A DNA stretch of 64,000 nucleotides. Origin: Olavius algarvensis associated proteobacterium Delta 3 (lineage in GTDB: Bacteria > Desulfobacterota > Desulfobacteria > Desulfobacterales > CAFBRK01). The DNA is taken from NCBI GenBank assembly GCA_903231505.1, contig CAFBRK010000054.1:48822-112821 (forward strand), written 5' to 3'. This document shows positions 1-7,376 of this stretch, piece after piece (the stretch's first letter is position 1; each line of letters starts with the position of its first letter). The translations under genes were made by a program, and so were the position numbers. The notes beneath the pieces are model-generated. The model saw only the letters and a program-made list of their open reading frames with translations. It had not been told where the DNA came from and searched no databases.

Positions 1-980
1 CTCTACGGTCGCGGGTCAACAGCTATTTTAGAAAGAAAGCCCGCCACCCGGAACACATCCTTGAGATGCTGACCCAGGCCAAAGACATCTCCCTCGATGT
101 CACCGGCACCGCCCTGGAAGCGGCTCTGGCCGAAGCCGACGAGATCAAGCACCTGTCGCCACCCTATAACAGAGCGCTGCGTGACGGGAATCGGAGTCTC
201 TGCTACACCGTAAAAGACTTTTCGAATGTGTCCCCAGAGCCCACAGGGGCATTCACTGTCGGCCCCTTCCCATCGGAGAGGATTCCCATCGCCCTTGCTG
301 AAATCCGGAGGGCGATCGAAGGCGGCACCGTCGCCGCACGTCCGGCTGCCGTCTTAGGGTTTTCTCCGGAGTTCGCACCGGATCCGGATGTGTTTTCTGA
401 CGGCGTCGACCGGTTCAAAATACGGCATGACGATGATCTCTGCGCCGGTCACCTGCACCGAGCCTTGATGCGTATCGGCAGACGACTGTGGCAGGAACGC
501 CACTGCGTCCCGGAGGAACCGGATGCCGATGCGTCTCTTTCCTGTGACGCGTCTGAGGACCGAGACGAAGAAGAATGGGAGTGGGACCCGGAGCGGGTCG
601 CCGATATGATGGAGGGGATTCTGGTTCACGCCGGGCACCTGATTCGCCGGGCTCGCTGGCTCTGCCAACTCCAGGAGGCGACGATCGCATGGGGCCCGGA
701 CGAAGATCCCCGGCTCCTTCACGTCCTGATCCTCGAAAAGGGCGCTCCCGCGGGGTACCGTATTCTTGCCGGGGGCCAGTCTGTCCCGGTGCCGCGGGGT
801 TATCTCCGAAAGATGGCATTACGGCGCGCCCGGTTCGACACGGCCACCTACGACCGGCTGAGGGTGTTGACCACCGAACTGCGCCGGTTGGTTCGGGAAG
901 GCCGATCGGTCGTCGTGCGGGTGAGCCCTTCGGTGTCCCTTGGCAGCAAAACCATCGCCCGGCTGCTGCAATGGGTTTAA
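1..980 (+). CDS. GIY-YIG (UvrC-type) nuclease domain protein, 5'-truncated by the window
   Basis: The reading frame is already open at the left edge, so the N-terminus is missing; about 325 residues are visible. They begin with LRSRVNSYF and soon show LEAALAEADEIKHLSPPYN, the second half of a UvrC/Cho-type GIY-YIG nuclease domain, whose family pattern is LxxRVxxYF followed by EALLLE...LIK...P.YN and a conserved metal-binding Glu. The remaining 240 residues are not a recognisable UvrC core; they include a strongly acidic stretch near 560-590 and an Arg-rich C-terminus. In many bacteria such proteins are a DnaQ-like exonuclease fused to this nuclease domain, so the missing part may be an exonuclease; that is inference. 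Role would be DNA repair or processing. The frame ends at TAA 978-980. Confidence 0.7.
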   Translation, partial: LRSRVNSYFRKKARHPEHILEMLTQAKDISLDVTGTALEAALAEADEIKHLSPPYNRALRDGNRSLCYTVKDFSNVSPEPTGAFTVGPFPSERIPIALAEIRRAIEGGTVAARPAAVLGFSPEFAPDPDVFSDGVDRFKIRHDDDLCAGHLHRALMRIGRRLWQERHCVPEEPDADASLSCDASEDRDEEEWEWDPERVADMMEGILVHAGHLIRRARWLCQLQEATIAWGPDEDPRLLHVLILEKGAPAGYRILAGGQSVPVPRGYLRKMALRRARFDTATYDRLRVLTTELRRLVREGRSVVVRVSPSVSLGSKTIARLLQWV

Positions 981-1049
981 CCCAAACGTTGTATCCATAT
1001 ATGTTGACGGATTTTGGAATATAGCAACTGTCGGAATTCCGTTCCCATG

Positions 1050-1141
1050 TGTGGATTGTTGACGCGGTTGAAAGCTGCCGAGTCATCGGTATCGACTTCG
1101 AAGTTGGCCATTCTGTCTCGATTCCGATACCGAGCATGTCC
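1050..1141. repeat. Hexamer-armed hairpin repeat, copy 1
   Basis: Inverted arms TCGGTATCG (1086-1094) and CGATACCGA (1125-1133) enclose a loop containing CTTCGAAG. The whole stretch is the reverse complement of 32089-32206, which carries the same flanks but more GATACC/GATTCC hexamers. The rest of 981-1436 has no gene I can support. Confidence 0.7.
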
Positions 1142-1423
1142 ATATCCGGCCACCCCGAAACAATATCGGGTTAACAGAAACTCAACAGGTTCAAACGGAA
1201 TATATTTATGGCATTCGCTTTAGCTTTTGACTTGACCCCTTGGCTCCTCGAATCATTGAATCCTTCCAATCACCCCCATGCAAGCGGGTTAAGTCCACCG
1301 GCTATTTAGACGCAACCTGGCATTAAACAATTGCTTTTACGCAATATTTATGGAAGTTTTTCGATAAGATGGATTCGTCTTACACCGCGCAAGGCAGCGG
1401 TTTTTCCCCAAAAACTTCGGCGG

Positions 1424-1429
1424 TATAAT
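1424..1429 (+). promoter_or_regulatory. -10 box of a probable leaderless promoter
   Basis: TATAAT sits eight bases upstream of the ATG at 1437 and no ribosome binding site lies between them. A good -35 box was not seen. Confidence 0.35.
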
Positions 1430-1436
1430 ATCTGTT

Positions 1437-1865
1437 ATGCATCAAATGAAAGTTGAGCCGTTGCTTGAACATTGCACAATTCAAACTGTCGATGGGCTTA
1501 CGACGATTCACTTTTCGAGAGCCCCAACAATTGGTGAAGCTAAGATCGTGATCGATAAGCTTGCAGATGAGCGTTCATATCATCTGAGATTGTGGGATTT
1601 TGGCGACATATTTTTCAATTTCAGCATGGATGAGATTAGGGAGATAGCGGAATATGGAAAATCGAAATTTTTGGAACCGAATAGGATGGCTTTGGTGGCA
1701 CCACAAGACTTAGCCTTTGGAACATTAAGGGCGTTTGAAGTGTATCGCCAAGAGGATACACACTCGATTCCAAGAGTATTCAGAGCGAAGGCGGAGGCAA
1801 TAGATTGGCTGGCCGAACAACGGACTCTATTGAAATCTAATACAGATGATCCCAATAGTGCATAG
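1437..1865 (+). CDS. SpoIIAA/STAS-like domain small protein
   Basis: This 142-residue soluble protein has no signal peptide or membrane segment. The N-terminal part (VDGLTTIHF) and the C-terminal part (ALVAPQDLAFGTLRAFEVY, later VFRAKAEAIDWLAEQ) follow the layout of SpoIIAA-like/STAS-fold proteins: an early beta strand, a central helix, and a final strand-helix pair ending in EAxxWL. That assignment is from general resemblance, so function is unknown. A perfect TATAAT lies at 1424-1429, only eight bases before the ATG, with no Shine-Dalgarno between them, which suggests leaderless or very short-leader transcription. The DNA is AT-richer than the window average, and a 57-bp attC-like hairpin follows directly, so it could be a captured gene. 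Confidence 0.65.
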   Translation: MHQMKVEPLLEHCTIQTVDGLTTIHFSRAPTIGEAKIVIDKLADERSYHLRLWDFGDIFFNFSMDEIREIAEYGKSKFLEPNRMALVAPQDLAFGTLRAFEVYRQEDTHSIPRVFRAKAEAIDWLAEQRTLLKSNTDDPNSA

Positions 1866-1870
1866 TCACT

Positions 1871-1927
1871 GGCTGAACGGCGGACTGGCTTACAGCGCCT
1901 ACCGCCCTTTACGCCAGCCGGTTAGCC
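1871..1927. other. attC-like imperfect hairpin
   Basis: GGCTGAAC (1871-1878) and GTTAGCC (1921-1927) are complementary apart from one extra G. Inside them GGCGGACTGGC and GCCAGCCG pair with another unpaired base on the left strand. Outer R''/R' boxes, inner L''/L' boxes and extrahelical bases on one strand only are the layout of integron attC sites, and the site follows a small gene. Each outer box has one mismatch to the attC consensus, and no integrase is in the window. Confidence 0.35.
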
Positions 1928-1992
1928 AAAACGTGAGGCCGTCTTAATAACCCAGCTGAGCCGGTGGTATATCCTCAATACGGAGAATCGCC

Positions 1993-3021
1993 ATGACCAA
2001 TACTGAGATATCATCGATCATCGCGAACTGCCTATCTATCGACAGCAACGCCGCAGAAGCGTATCAGCGGCTTGCTGACGCCGCAGACGATCCGCAACTT
2101 AGGGACTTCTGGAATCAGATGGCAGGCGAAGAAACGACACACATAGACTACTGGAAAACGCTCGCAGCACTCGCCAACAGAAGCTCCCTCCCGCAGGTAT
2201 TCGACGAGCCCGCGACGGTGCTGGATGAACTCACACATCTCGCGGACAAATCTCGCACCTTGCTCGAAGAACCTATCGAAAACCTGGGACTCAAAGACGC
2301 CTTCATCCTCGCGTACCGCTTAGAGTTCTTTATGCTCCATCCAGCATTCGAGACTCTGTTTCATGCACTTCGGAGCTCAACATCTAACAAGAGCCCTGAA
2401 GATGAGTACGAGGAACACGTCGACAGATTCATCGCGATGCTCTCGATCTACGACCACCTCACCCCAGAGTTCCAGCTCATTTCAGAGACGCTCAAGCGCC
2501 TTTGGAAGGAGAACAAAAAGCTTGCCCATCAGGCGATGAAAGACCCATTGACCGGGCTCTTCAATCGCCGCGGATTTCTTCAAATCTCCGAACAGCTTCT
2601 CTATGTTGCTAGACGAGGTCGAAACACAATCTGCCTACTTATGATTGACATTGATGACTTCAAGGCCATCAACGATTCGCTCGGTCATCTCCAAGGCGAC
2701 TCCGTCCTTAAGGGCGTTGCTGACAGGCTCGTCGGTGCCATCCGTGCTTCTGATGTCGTCGCGCGATTCGGCGGAGAGGAGTTCGTGGTCCTCCTGTTCG
2801 CAACAGGCTCTGAGTCAATCGCCGCACTAGCGGAGAAGATCAGGAATACCGTATCCGGAGACGAATTCGACGGAAACCGCGTTACTGTCAGCGTGGGCGC
2901 CTCCAATTGCATCGTGCCCACCGATGTGGATCGTGACCTCCGGCATCTCATTCGTACAGCGGATCGCCGTATGTACTTGGCAAAGGCAGCAGGCAAGAAC
3001 CGAGTGGTTCACAGCGATTGA
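1993..3021 (+). CDS. Diguanylate cyclase with N-terminal ferritin-like domain
   Basis: The 342-residue protein has two parts. Residues 1-165 form an all-helical ferritin/rubrerythrin-like region with the spacing of carboxylate-bridged diiron ligands: AEAYQ near residue 21, EETTHIDYW near 50, and EFFMLHPAFETLFH near 115. Residues 175-342 form a GGDEF domain with DPLTGLFNRRGF, the DIDDFKAINDSLGH substrate region and the active-site GGEEF. An RxxD motif (RASD) lies five residues before GGEEF, matching the product-inhibition I-site. The family reaction is 2 GTP to cyclic di-GMP. The likely role is cytoplasmic c-di-GMP synthesis controlled by a diiron sensor of oxygen or redox state; the sensing part is inference. 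The ATG is preceded by GGAG (spacing 7). Confidence 0.85.
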   Translation: MTNTEISSIIANCLSIDSNAAEAYQRLADAADDPQLRDFWNQMAGEETTHIDYWKTLAALANRSSLPQVFDEPATVLDELTHLADKSRTLLEEPIENLGLKDAFILAYRLEFFMLHPAFETLFHALRSSTSNKSPEDEYEEHVDRFIAMLSIYDHLTPEFQLISETLKRLWKENKKLAHQAMKDPLTGLFNRRGFLQISEQLLYVARRGRNTICLLMIDIDDFKAINDSLGHLQGDSVLKGVADRLVGAIRASDVVARFGGEEFVVLLFATGSESIAALAEKIRNTVSGDEFDGNRVTVSVGASNCIVPTDVDRDLRHLIRTADRRMYLAKAAGKNRVVHSD

Positions 3022-3070
3022 TCCTCCGGACCGTGCGGGTCAAGATGCGCACTACTGATCAAACCCGTGG

Positions 3071-3142
3071 ATGTGCCCAAAGTGCGGAAACGTCAATCGA
3101 GCCGACCACACCACCTGCGTATCTTTCAATCTGCCGAAATGA
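3071..3142 (+). pseudogene. Possible zinc-ribbon remnant (23 residues)
   Basis: The short frame after the cyclase gene reads MCPKCGNVNRADHTTC followed by seven residues and a stop. CPxCGN...HTTC is the first half of a bacterial zinc ribbon; the second knuckle keeps only one Cys. No ribosome binding site is visible, so it is probably the decayed end of a zinc-ribbon gene, though a microprotein is possible. Confidence 0.3.
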
Positions 3143-3228
3143 CAGTTAACCCTCTTTTCTGGATGAATTTTTTAATTTTGGTTTCTCACTGTTATCCTGA
3201 ATAGTGAAATCGCAATCATTTTTTGACT

Positions 3229-3606
3229 ATGGGAAACAAAAAAGACAATTTGTTACAAAAAAGTGCTTCCATAATCTGCACTCTCTTTATATTTCTCGGT
3301 CTTTTTACAGGGTTTTATATGTACATGGTGTATTCTGCCGAGAAAGCGGTTAATGAATTTTACCAGGACATTTCAATAGGTAGTTCTGTTGAATCAGCTG
3401 TTCAAGAAGCGGAAAATAGGGGTTTCAATATCCGCCATAGTTCAGAGGGAATCAAGGATAATCATTCCAGGCTGAAAGGTTTTATTGCAGTAAAGAGCAT
3501 TTTTCCACGGCATTTCATCTGCTTCTTGGCCCATAAAGAAAAAACGATTCAGGCAAAACGGTTTATGAGCGCCAATTTTACCAGTTGGACGGATAAGAGC
3601 AATTAA
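3229..3606 (+). CDS. Small single-pass membrane protein, unknown function
   Basis: The product has about 125 residues. After a lysine-rich start (MGNKKDNLLQK) there is one strong membrane segment at residues 13-33, and the rest is a mixed soluble domain with a positively charged C-terminus. I do not recognise a family. ATG 3229 is preferred over the TTG two codons upstream. Base composition is clearly AT-richer than the core genes. The gene is followed after five bases by another small exported protein, so the two are probably co-transcribed. Confidence 0.5.
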   Translation: MGNKKDNLLQKSASIICTLFIFLGLFTGFYMYMVYSAEKAVNEFYQDISIGSSVESAVQEAENRGFNIRHSSEGIKDNHSRLKGFIAVKSIFPRHFICFLAHKEKTIQAKRFMSANFTSWTDKSN

Positions 3607-3611
3607 AATTA

Positions 3612-3863
3612 ATGATGATTAAATTCATAAATATTCCTCTTCTGACAGTGTTGCTTTTGTTATCGGCTCTTTTGTCCACATGCGCTCAAAGTATGACCGG
3701 GTATCATATAAACTCAATGACAAACTATAATATTTTAATGCCCACTGCCGACTGCTTTGTAGAAGACATGATAGTCGATGGTGGTGACGGACCGGAAAAA
3801 GGTTCTCTCCAGTGGTTCGTCTGCCCCGGCATTGATTGTGGTGAATCACAATGGCAAAAGTAA
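3612..3863 (+). CDS. Small putative lipoprotein with GDGP...GIDC motif
   Basis: This 83-residue protein has a hydrophobic N-terminus ending in LLSALLSTCAQS, which could be a lipobox with the Cys as lipidation site, although Thr before Cys is not ideal. The mature part ends with GDGPEKGSLQWFVCPGIDC. The same ending, GDGPHEGKLRWYVCGGIDC, occurs in the protein encoded at 4112-4456, so the two are paralogues. Two conserved Cys could form a disulfide outside the cytoplasm. Function unknown. The 248 bases after it, to 4111, hold no gene I can support. Confidence 0.55.
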   Translation: MMIKFINIPLLTVLLLLSALLSTCAQSMTGYHINSMTNYNILMPTADCFVEDMIVDGGDGPEKGSLQWFVCPGIDCGESQWQK

Positions 3864-4111
3864 AGAGAGCACCATTTTTAACGTCAGGGGCATTTGTATC
3901 TGGCTCCCTTAGATTTGCAAAGCGGCTTGTGTCCACTGAGAATAGCGAGGTTTGGGGGGGTATAAGCTAACCGGAAGAAACGACGAACCAGGCATTCAGG
4001 CTGACAGCGAGAAACGCGGTTGTCTCACAATTTAAATGCCTTCTCCAACGCCTCGATCTTCACCGGGATCGCAGCTTCAGCTTACTTTAACGTTATGCCA
4101 TACTGTTAAGA

Positions 4112-4456
4112 ATGAAACTCGGTAAAGATCAAATGTTGAACTCTTTAGGACAACTCGCCGTTGGATTAATAGTTTTCGGAATTATTTTCTTTCTTTTTAT
4201 CTATTGGCAATCAAGCGGTTACAAAGATTATGTCGTTTATGTTCATGCTGACAACGAAGCTATATTTACCAACACCTTAAATCCGATGGACCCCCAAATA
4301 TTGGATTATGGACGCGAATATAAAAAAGAAATTTTTTATCTTGATAAAGATATAGATAAAGGTGATGGTCCCCATGAAGGTAAATTGAGGTGGTATGTCT
4401 GCGGTGGGATTGATTGCGATGAAGGTTGGGAAAGTCGCTTTAGTTTAAAAGAGTAG
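4112..4456 (+). CDS. Small membrane-anchored protein with GDGP...GIDC motif
   Basis: The 114-residue protein has one N-terminal membrane segment at about residues 12-32, a short tyrosine-rich extracytoplasmic region, and the C-terminal block GDGPHEGKLRWYVCGGIDC shared with the neighbouring 83-residue protein. The shared pattern is GDGPxxGxLxW(F/Y)VCxGIDC, with identical spacing of the two Cys. The anchors differ (signal/lipobox-like against transmembrane helix), so the motif is probably displayed on the outer face of the inner membrane in both. I do not recognise a named family. The coding DNA is AT-rich. Confidence 0.6.
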   Translation: MKLGKDQMLNSLGQLAVGLIVFGIIFFLFIYWQSSGYKDYVVYVHADNEAIFTNTLNPMDPQILDYGREYKKEIFYLDKDIDKGDGPHEGKLRWYVCGGIDCDEGWESRFSLKE

Positions 4457-4586
4457 TGCATAAAAAGCCAGTGGGGCTGACGGCGTTTAGTGCGGCGGTT
4501 CATCGTAAAGGCCGTGCGGGCCCGGCACCCATCAGGACCGCAGCTCATTTCCACGTCGGCTGATACAAGAGGAAGTGTAACAACCG

Positions 4587-4950
4587 ATGACTTCGAAAAG
4601 AAAAGATCAGATCCGCAATTTACTAAAAGGCATTGAAACAGGAGACCCGGAATCCGTGTCTGTGGTCAATGAAGATAAATATATTCAACACAATCCCCTG
4701 ACGCCGGAGGGGAGCGAAGGCTTGGCGGAGCTGTTTAAGCGGTTGTCGCAAACCTCTCCGCGCGTCAATATCGTGCGTATATTCGAGGATGGTGGACTAT
4801 GTCTTTGCCCACACTGATTACGACTTCAACGTATTGGAAATCGGCTTTGAAGTCTTCCGTTTAGCAGACGGTAAGATTGTGGAGCACTGGGACACCACGG
4901 AAGCAATCCCCCCGCGAACCGAATGGAAAAACGATAACGGCAAATTCTAA
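4587..4950 (+). pseudogene. NTF2/SnoaL-like protein, interrupted by a one-base frameshift
   Basis: The first frame (4587-4817) encodes a typical SnoaL/NTF2-like N-terminal half, including KYIQHNPLTPEG and VRIFEDG, then stops early. From about 4793 the +1 frame continues the family pattern with VDYVFAHTDYDFNV, GFEVFRLADGKIVEHWDT and a stop at 4948-4950. Removing one G from GGTGGAC near 4791-4797 would restore a single protein of about 120 residues reading FEDG-DYVFAHTDYDF. Members of the fold are small homodimeric enzymes or polyketide-type cyclases with no single reaction. It is either a genuine pseudogene or a sequencing error. Confidence 0.8.
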
Positions 4951-5016
4951 AGACTGAACGCATGGCGGTGGTGAGCGTTCTCACGACAAACCGAAGCAAC
5001 AAAGGAGCATATAAAA

Positions 5017-5379
5017 ATGATCAAACTTGTTATGTGTTTACGCCGACATCCAGAAATGACCCGTGACCAATTCCAAGATTATTGGATGAATAATCATGGC
5101 CCTTTCTTTATGGAACATGCTGACACCATGAGGGCCAAAAAATACGTGCAATCTCATACCGTGGACACCCCTATGAACGAAGGGCTAAAAAGTTCGAGAG
5201 GAATGTTGCCGGAATATGATGGCGTCGCAGAGGTGTGGTTTGAATCAGAAGAAGAACTGATGGGAGCGATGAGCTCACCTGAGGGCCAGAAATTAAGTGC
5301 CGCGCTGCTGGAAGATGAGGGAAATTTTATCGATCATGCAAAATCTTCGGCGTTCATTGTTAAGGAGCATGAGTTTTAA
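5017..5379 (+). CDS. EthD-domain protein
   Basis: The 120-residue product starts MIKLVMCLRRHPEMTRDQF and continues with YWMNNHGPF, the classic start of the EthD family (ferredoxin-like dimeric alpha-beta barrel). In this family the first strand is followed by a TxExFxxYWxxxHxPL motif. EthD proteins are accessory or degradative factors and the substrate cannot be read from sequence. An AAAGGAG Shine-Dalgarno lies just upstream. The preceding NTF2-like pseudogene may have belonged to the same small operon. Confidence 0.85.
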   Translation: MIKLVMCLRRHPEMTRDQFQDYWMNNHGPFFMEHADTMRAKKYVQSHTVDTPMNEGLKSSRGMLPEYDGVAEVWFESEEELMGAMSSPEGQKLSAALLEDEGNFIDHAKSSAFIVKEHEF

Positions 5380-5383
5380 GTAG

Positions 5384-5572
5384 ATAATAAATGCAAGCAA
5401 GCGGACCGCCCAGGAATATAACCAGCGCAAGAATCGCAACGCCGCTTTTGGGGAAGATCGATATCACGCTGCGATTATCGAGGATGGTGAGCTCCTGTTG
5501 CGTTGTGTGGACTCAGACTATAGCTATAGGAAGCCAACTATTTGTTTCATCAGTGAAAAAGAAACTGAATGA
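5384..5572 (+). pseudogene. Remnant of a Y1 (IS200/REP-associated) transposase
   Basis: Without a proper start codon this frame reads KRTAQEYNQRKNRNAAFGED then RYHAAIIEDGELLLRCVD. That matches the segment of Y1-type (TnpA_REP/IS200-like) transposases normally reading RTAQEYNxRKxRxGAFWEDRYHATxxExxxHLxRC. The conserved W is G here, the catalytic His pair and Tyr regions are absent, and the match ends after about 40 residues, so this is a decayed fragment. A second open frame over 5391-5729 runs through the same DNA and ends in a 60-residue tail I do not recognise. Confidence 0.65.
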
Positions 5573-5729
5573 TAGGGCTGAGGGGCGTGAAATTATTGCC
5601 TCGAAACACGGCAGCGAACTGGGAGAGTCTGTGATTCCTTATAATGCCCTTTTCGACCGTGAAATAGGCGATATAGGTCCAGACACCGCCCCCGGATCGA
5701 CATATTATCGCGTAACAACAGTTGAGTAG

Positions 5730-5767
5730 CTTGGTGCGACCCCAGACTCTTGGTGCGACCCCAGACT
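5730..5767. repeat. Perfect 19-bp tandem duplication
   Basis: CTTGGTGCGACCCCAGACT occurs twice in direct succession (5730-5748 and 5749-5767), about 160 bp downstream of the Y1 transposase remnant. Confidence 0.8.
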
Positions 5768-5922
5768 TCGGGAGGATCATTTGCTATCCACACCGAAAAG
5801 GACGACGGCTTGAAAATATTCACCATTGGCACTAGTGTTTTACTTGAATTCAACATAGCCTTACTTCATTGATGTGTTTCTCTGATGGGCGCCAATAAGG
5901 GAATCGTAAAGGAGACAGCATT

Positions 5923-7194
5923 ATGACCAAACATAAACGGTTAACACTGATGTTCGTCAGCATCGCGACACTTGTTTTCTTGGGACCGACGGTCGTTGTC
6001 GCTGCCGAAGAGTTCGACCCGAAGACAGAAAAACCGATTATCGAGCTTTTCAGGGAAAGCCCCGATGCCGTTCCGCTGGAGCCGCGGGATCCGACCAAGG
6101 ACCTGCTCCAGTTCTATCGGGACTGCTCGACGATCGAGGATCGTAAACCCGGGCCCATCGATATTCAGCGCACGATTGGCGGCACCGGGAAGATGGGTAT
6201 CCCTACCTTCTTCCGTGCACCGGTTGCCCTATGCCCGCAGGATCTGATCGCCGGTAAAGTCGACATCGCCATCATGGGCGCTCCGATTGACCTGTCCTCT
6301 GGCATGCGCGGCACCGGCTTTGGTCCTTCGGCGCTGAGATCGGCGCCGATATACACTGCGTGGGGAGGCATACTGAAGGTGGCGCATCCGGTAGTCGGAG
6401 ATATCGATTTCATGCAGGAATTCAAGATTGTCGACTACGGTGATGCGGTCGTCGACAACTGGTCCGCAGAGCGTACGGCCGTTACCGTCCATCATCTGGT
6501 CCGGGAGGTGGTTGATGCCGGAGTGATCCCGGTTGTGATTGGTGGCGACCATTCGCTGATGTATGCCGACGTGGTTGCCGTTACCGACAAGTACGGCAAA
6601 GGCAAGGTGGCGGTGGTCCATTGGGATGCCCATTTCGACGGCATTCCGCTGATGTTCGGCCACTACCTGACCCACGGTGCCATGGTGCGCCGCCTGATCG
6701 ATGAGGGGCATGTGAAAGGTGAGCATTTCATTCAGATCGGCCTTAATTCGTACAAGCCGGGGGGCGGCGACCTGGATTGGATGCGGCGCAAAGGTGTAAA
6801 ATACCGCTTTATGCATGAGATCGACGCCAAAGGGTGGCGCAAGGTTCTCAAGGAGGTGCTGGCCGAGGTGAAAGGTATGCGGGTGAAGCATGTCTTCCTA
6901 TCGCTGGACACCGACGTCCTGGACATGGCTTACGCGCCCGGCATGGGCACACCCGAGCCCGGCGGCATGACGCCCCGGGAACTGTTCCCCATGCTGCGTG
7001 GTGTCGCGGCCGCCACCAACGTGGTCGGAGTGGAGATGGTCGAACTCAACCCGTTGACCGACCCCACCTATCTGAGCCGCAAGTCAGCCTATATGGCGCT
7101 GCGGGAAATCCTGACCGGCATGGCCATGCGCAAGAAAGGCATCACCGATCCGTTCTACGTGGATCCCAAGTGGAAGGATCACGGAAAGCACTAG
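5923..7194 (+). CDS. Exported ureohydrolase (agmatinase/arginase family)
   Basis: The 423-residue protein carries an N-terminal signal peptide (basic MTKHKRL, hydrophobic core to residue 27, AxA-like end VVAA). The catalytic fold of the ureohydrolase family follows. All binuclear-metal motifs are present: GGDHS near residue 207, DAHFD near 226, and SLDTDVLD followed by APGMGTPEPGG near 327-348. The usual DP of DxDxxDP is DM here. Ureohydrolases release urea from guanidino compounds using Mn or, in guanidine hydrolases, Ni; the substrate cannot be told from sequence. Export to the periplasm is unusual for the family. A GGAGA ribosome binding site precedes the ATG and a strong terminator follows. 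A PpiC foldase and a HupE/UreJ-like membrane protein are next on the same strand. Confidence 0.85.
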   Translation: MTKHKRLTLMFVSIATLVFLGPTVVVAAEEFDPKTEKPIIELFRESPDAVPLEPRDPTKDLLQFYRDCSTIEDRKPGPIDIQRTIGGTGKMGIPTFFRAPVALCPQDLIAGKVDIAIMGAPIDLSSGMRGTGFGPSALRSAPIYTAWGGILKVAHPVVGDIDFMQEFKIVDYGDAVVDNWSAERTAVTVHHLVREVVDAGVIPVVIGGDHSLMYADVVAVTDKYGKGKVAVVHWDAHFDGIPLMFGHYLTHGAMVRRLIDEGHVKGEHFIQIGLNSYKPGGGDLDWMRRKGVKYRFMHEIDAKGWRKVLKEVLAEVKGMRVKHVFLSLDTDVLDMAYAPGMGTPEPGGMTPRELFPMLRGVAAATNVVGVEMVELNPLTDPTYLSRKSAYMALREILTGMAMRKKGITDPFYVDPKWKDHGKH

Positions 7195-7214
7195 TCTTGA
7201 GACAGTTCTATCCA

Positions 7215-7246
7215 GCGCGGTGGTAAACATGCCGCCGCGCTTTTTT
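7215..7246 (+). terminator. Rho-independent terminator after the ureohydrolase gene
   Basis: GCGCGG (7215-7220) pairs with CCGCGC (7235-7240), and six T residues follow directly. Confidence 0.85.
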
Positions 7247-7376
7247 ATCATCTGTACTCCAAATGCTGACCCCACTCCCGATTTGCATGTAATCAAAATA
7301 GGTAATACGGTCAAGCGGGCTTAGCTCTAGTTTAAATCAGGACGGGCATTTTATAGTTCCGTACTTATTCAATGGC

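Noticed and set aside
415..1143. 242-residue leftward open frame opposite the GIY-YIG gene
   Set aside because: It is the mirror of a high-GC coding frame, has no family character, and begins inside the hexamer-armed repeat.
3864..4111. Second attC-like site ending in AACGTTATGCC
   Set aside because: The CCAACGC and CGTTATGCC boxes look attractive, but the inner arms do not pair convincingly.
5391..5729. 112-residue protein gene
   Set aside because: The better reading of the first half is the transposase remnant in another frame; the tail alone has no recognisable family and the frame lacks a ribosome binding site.
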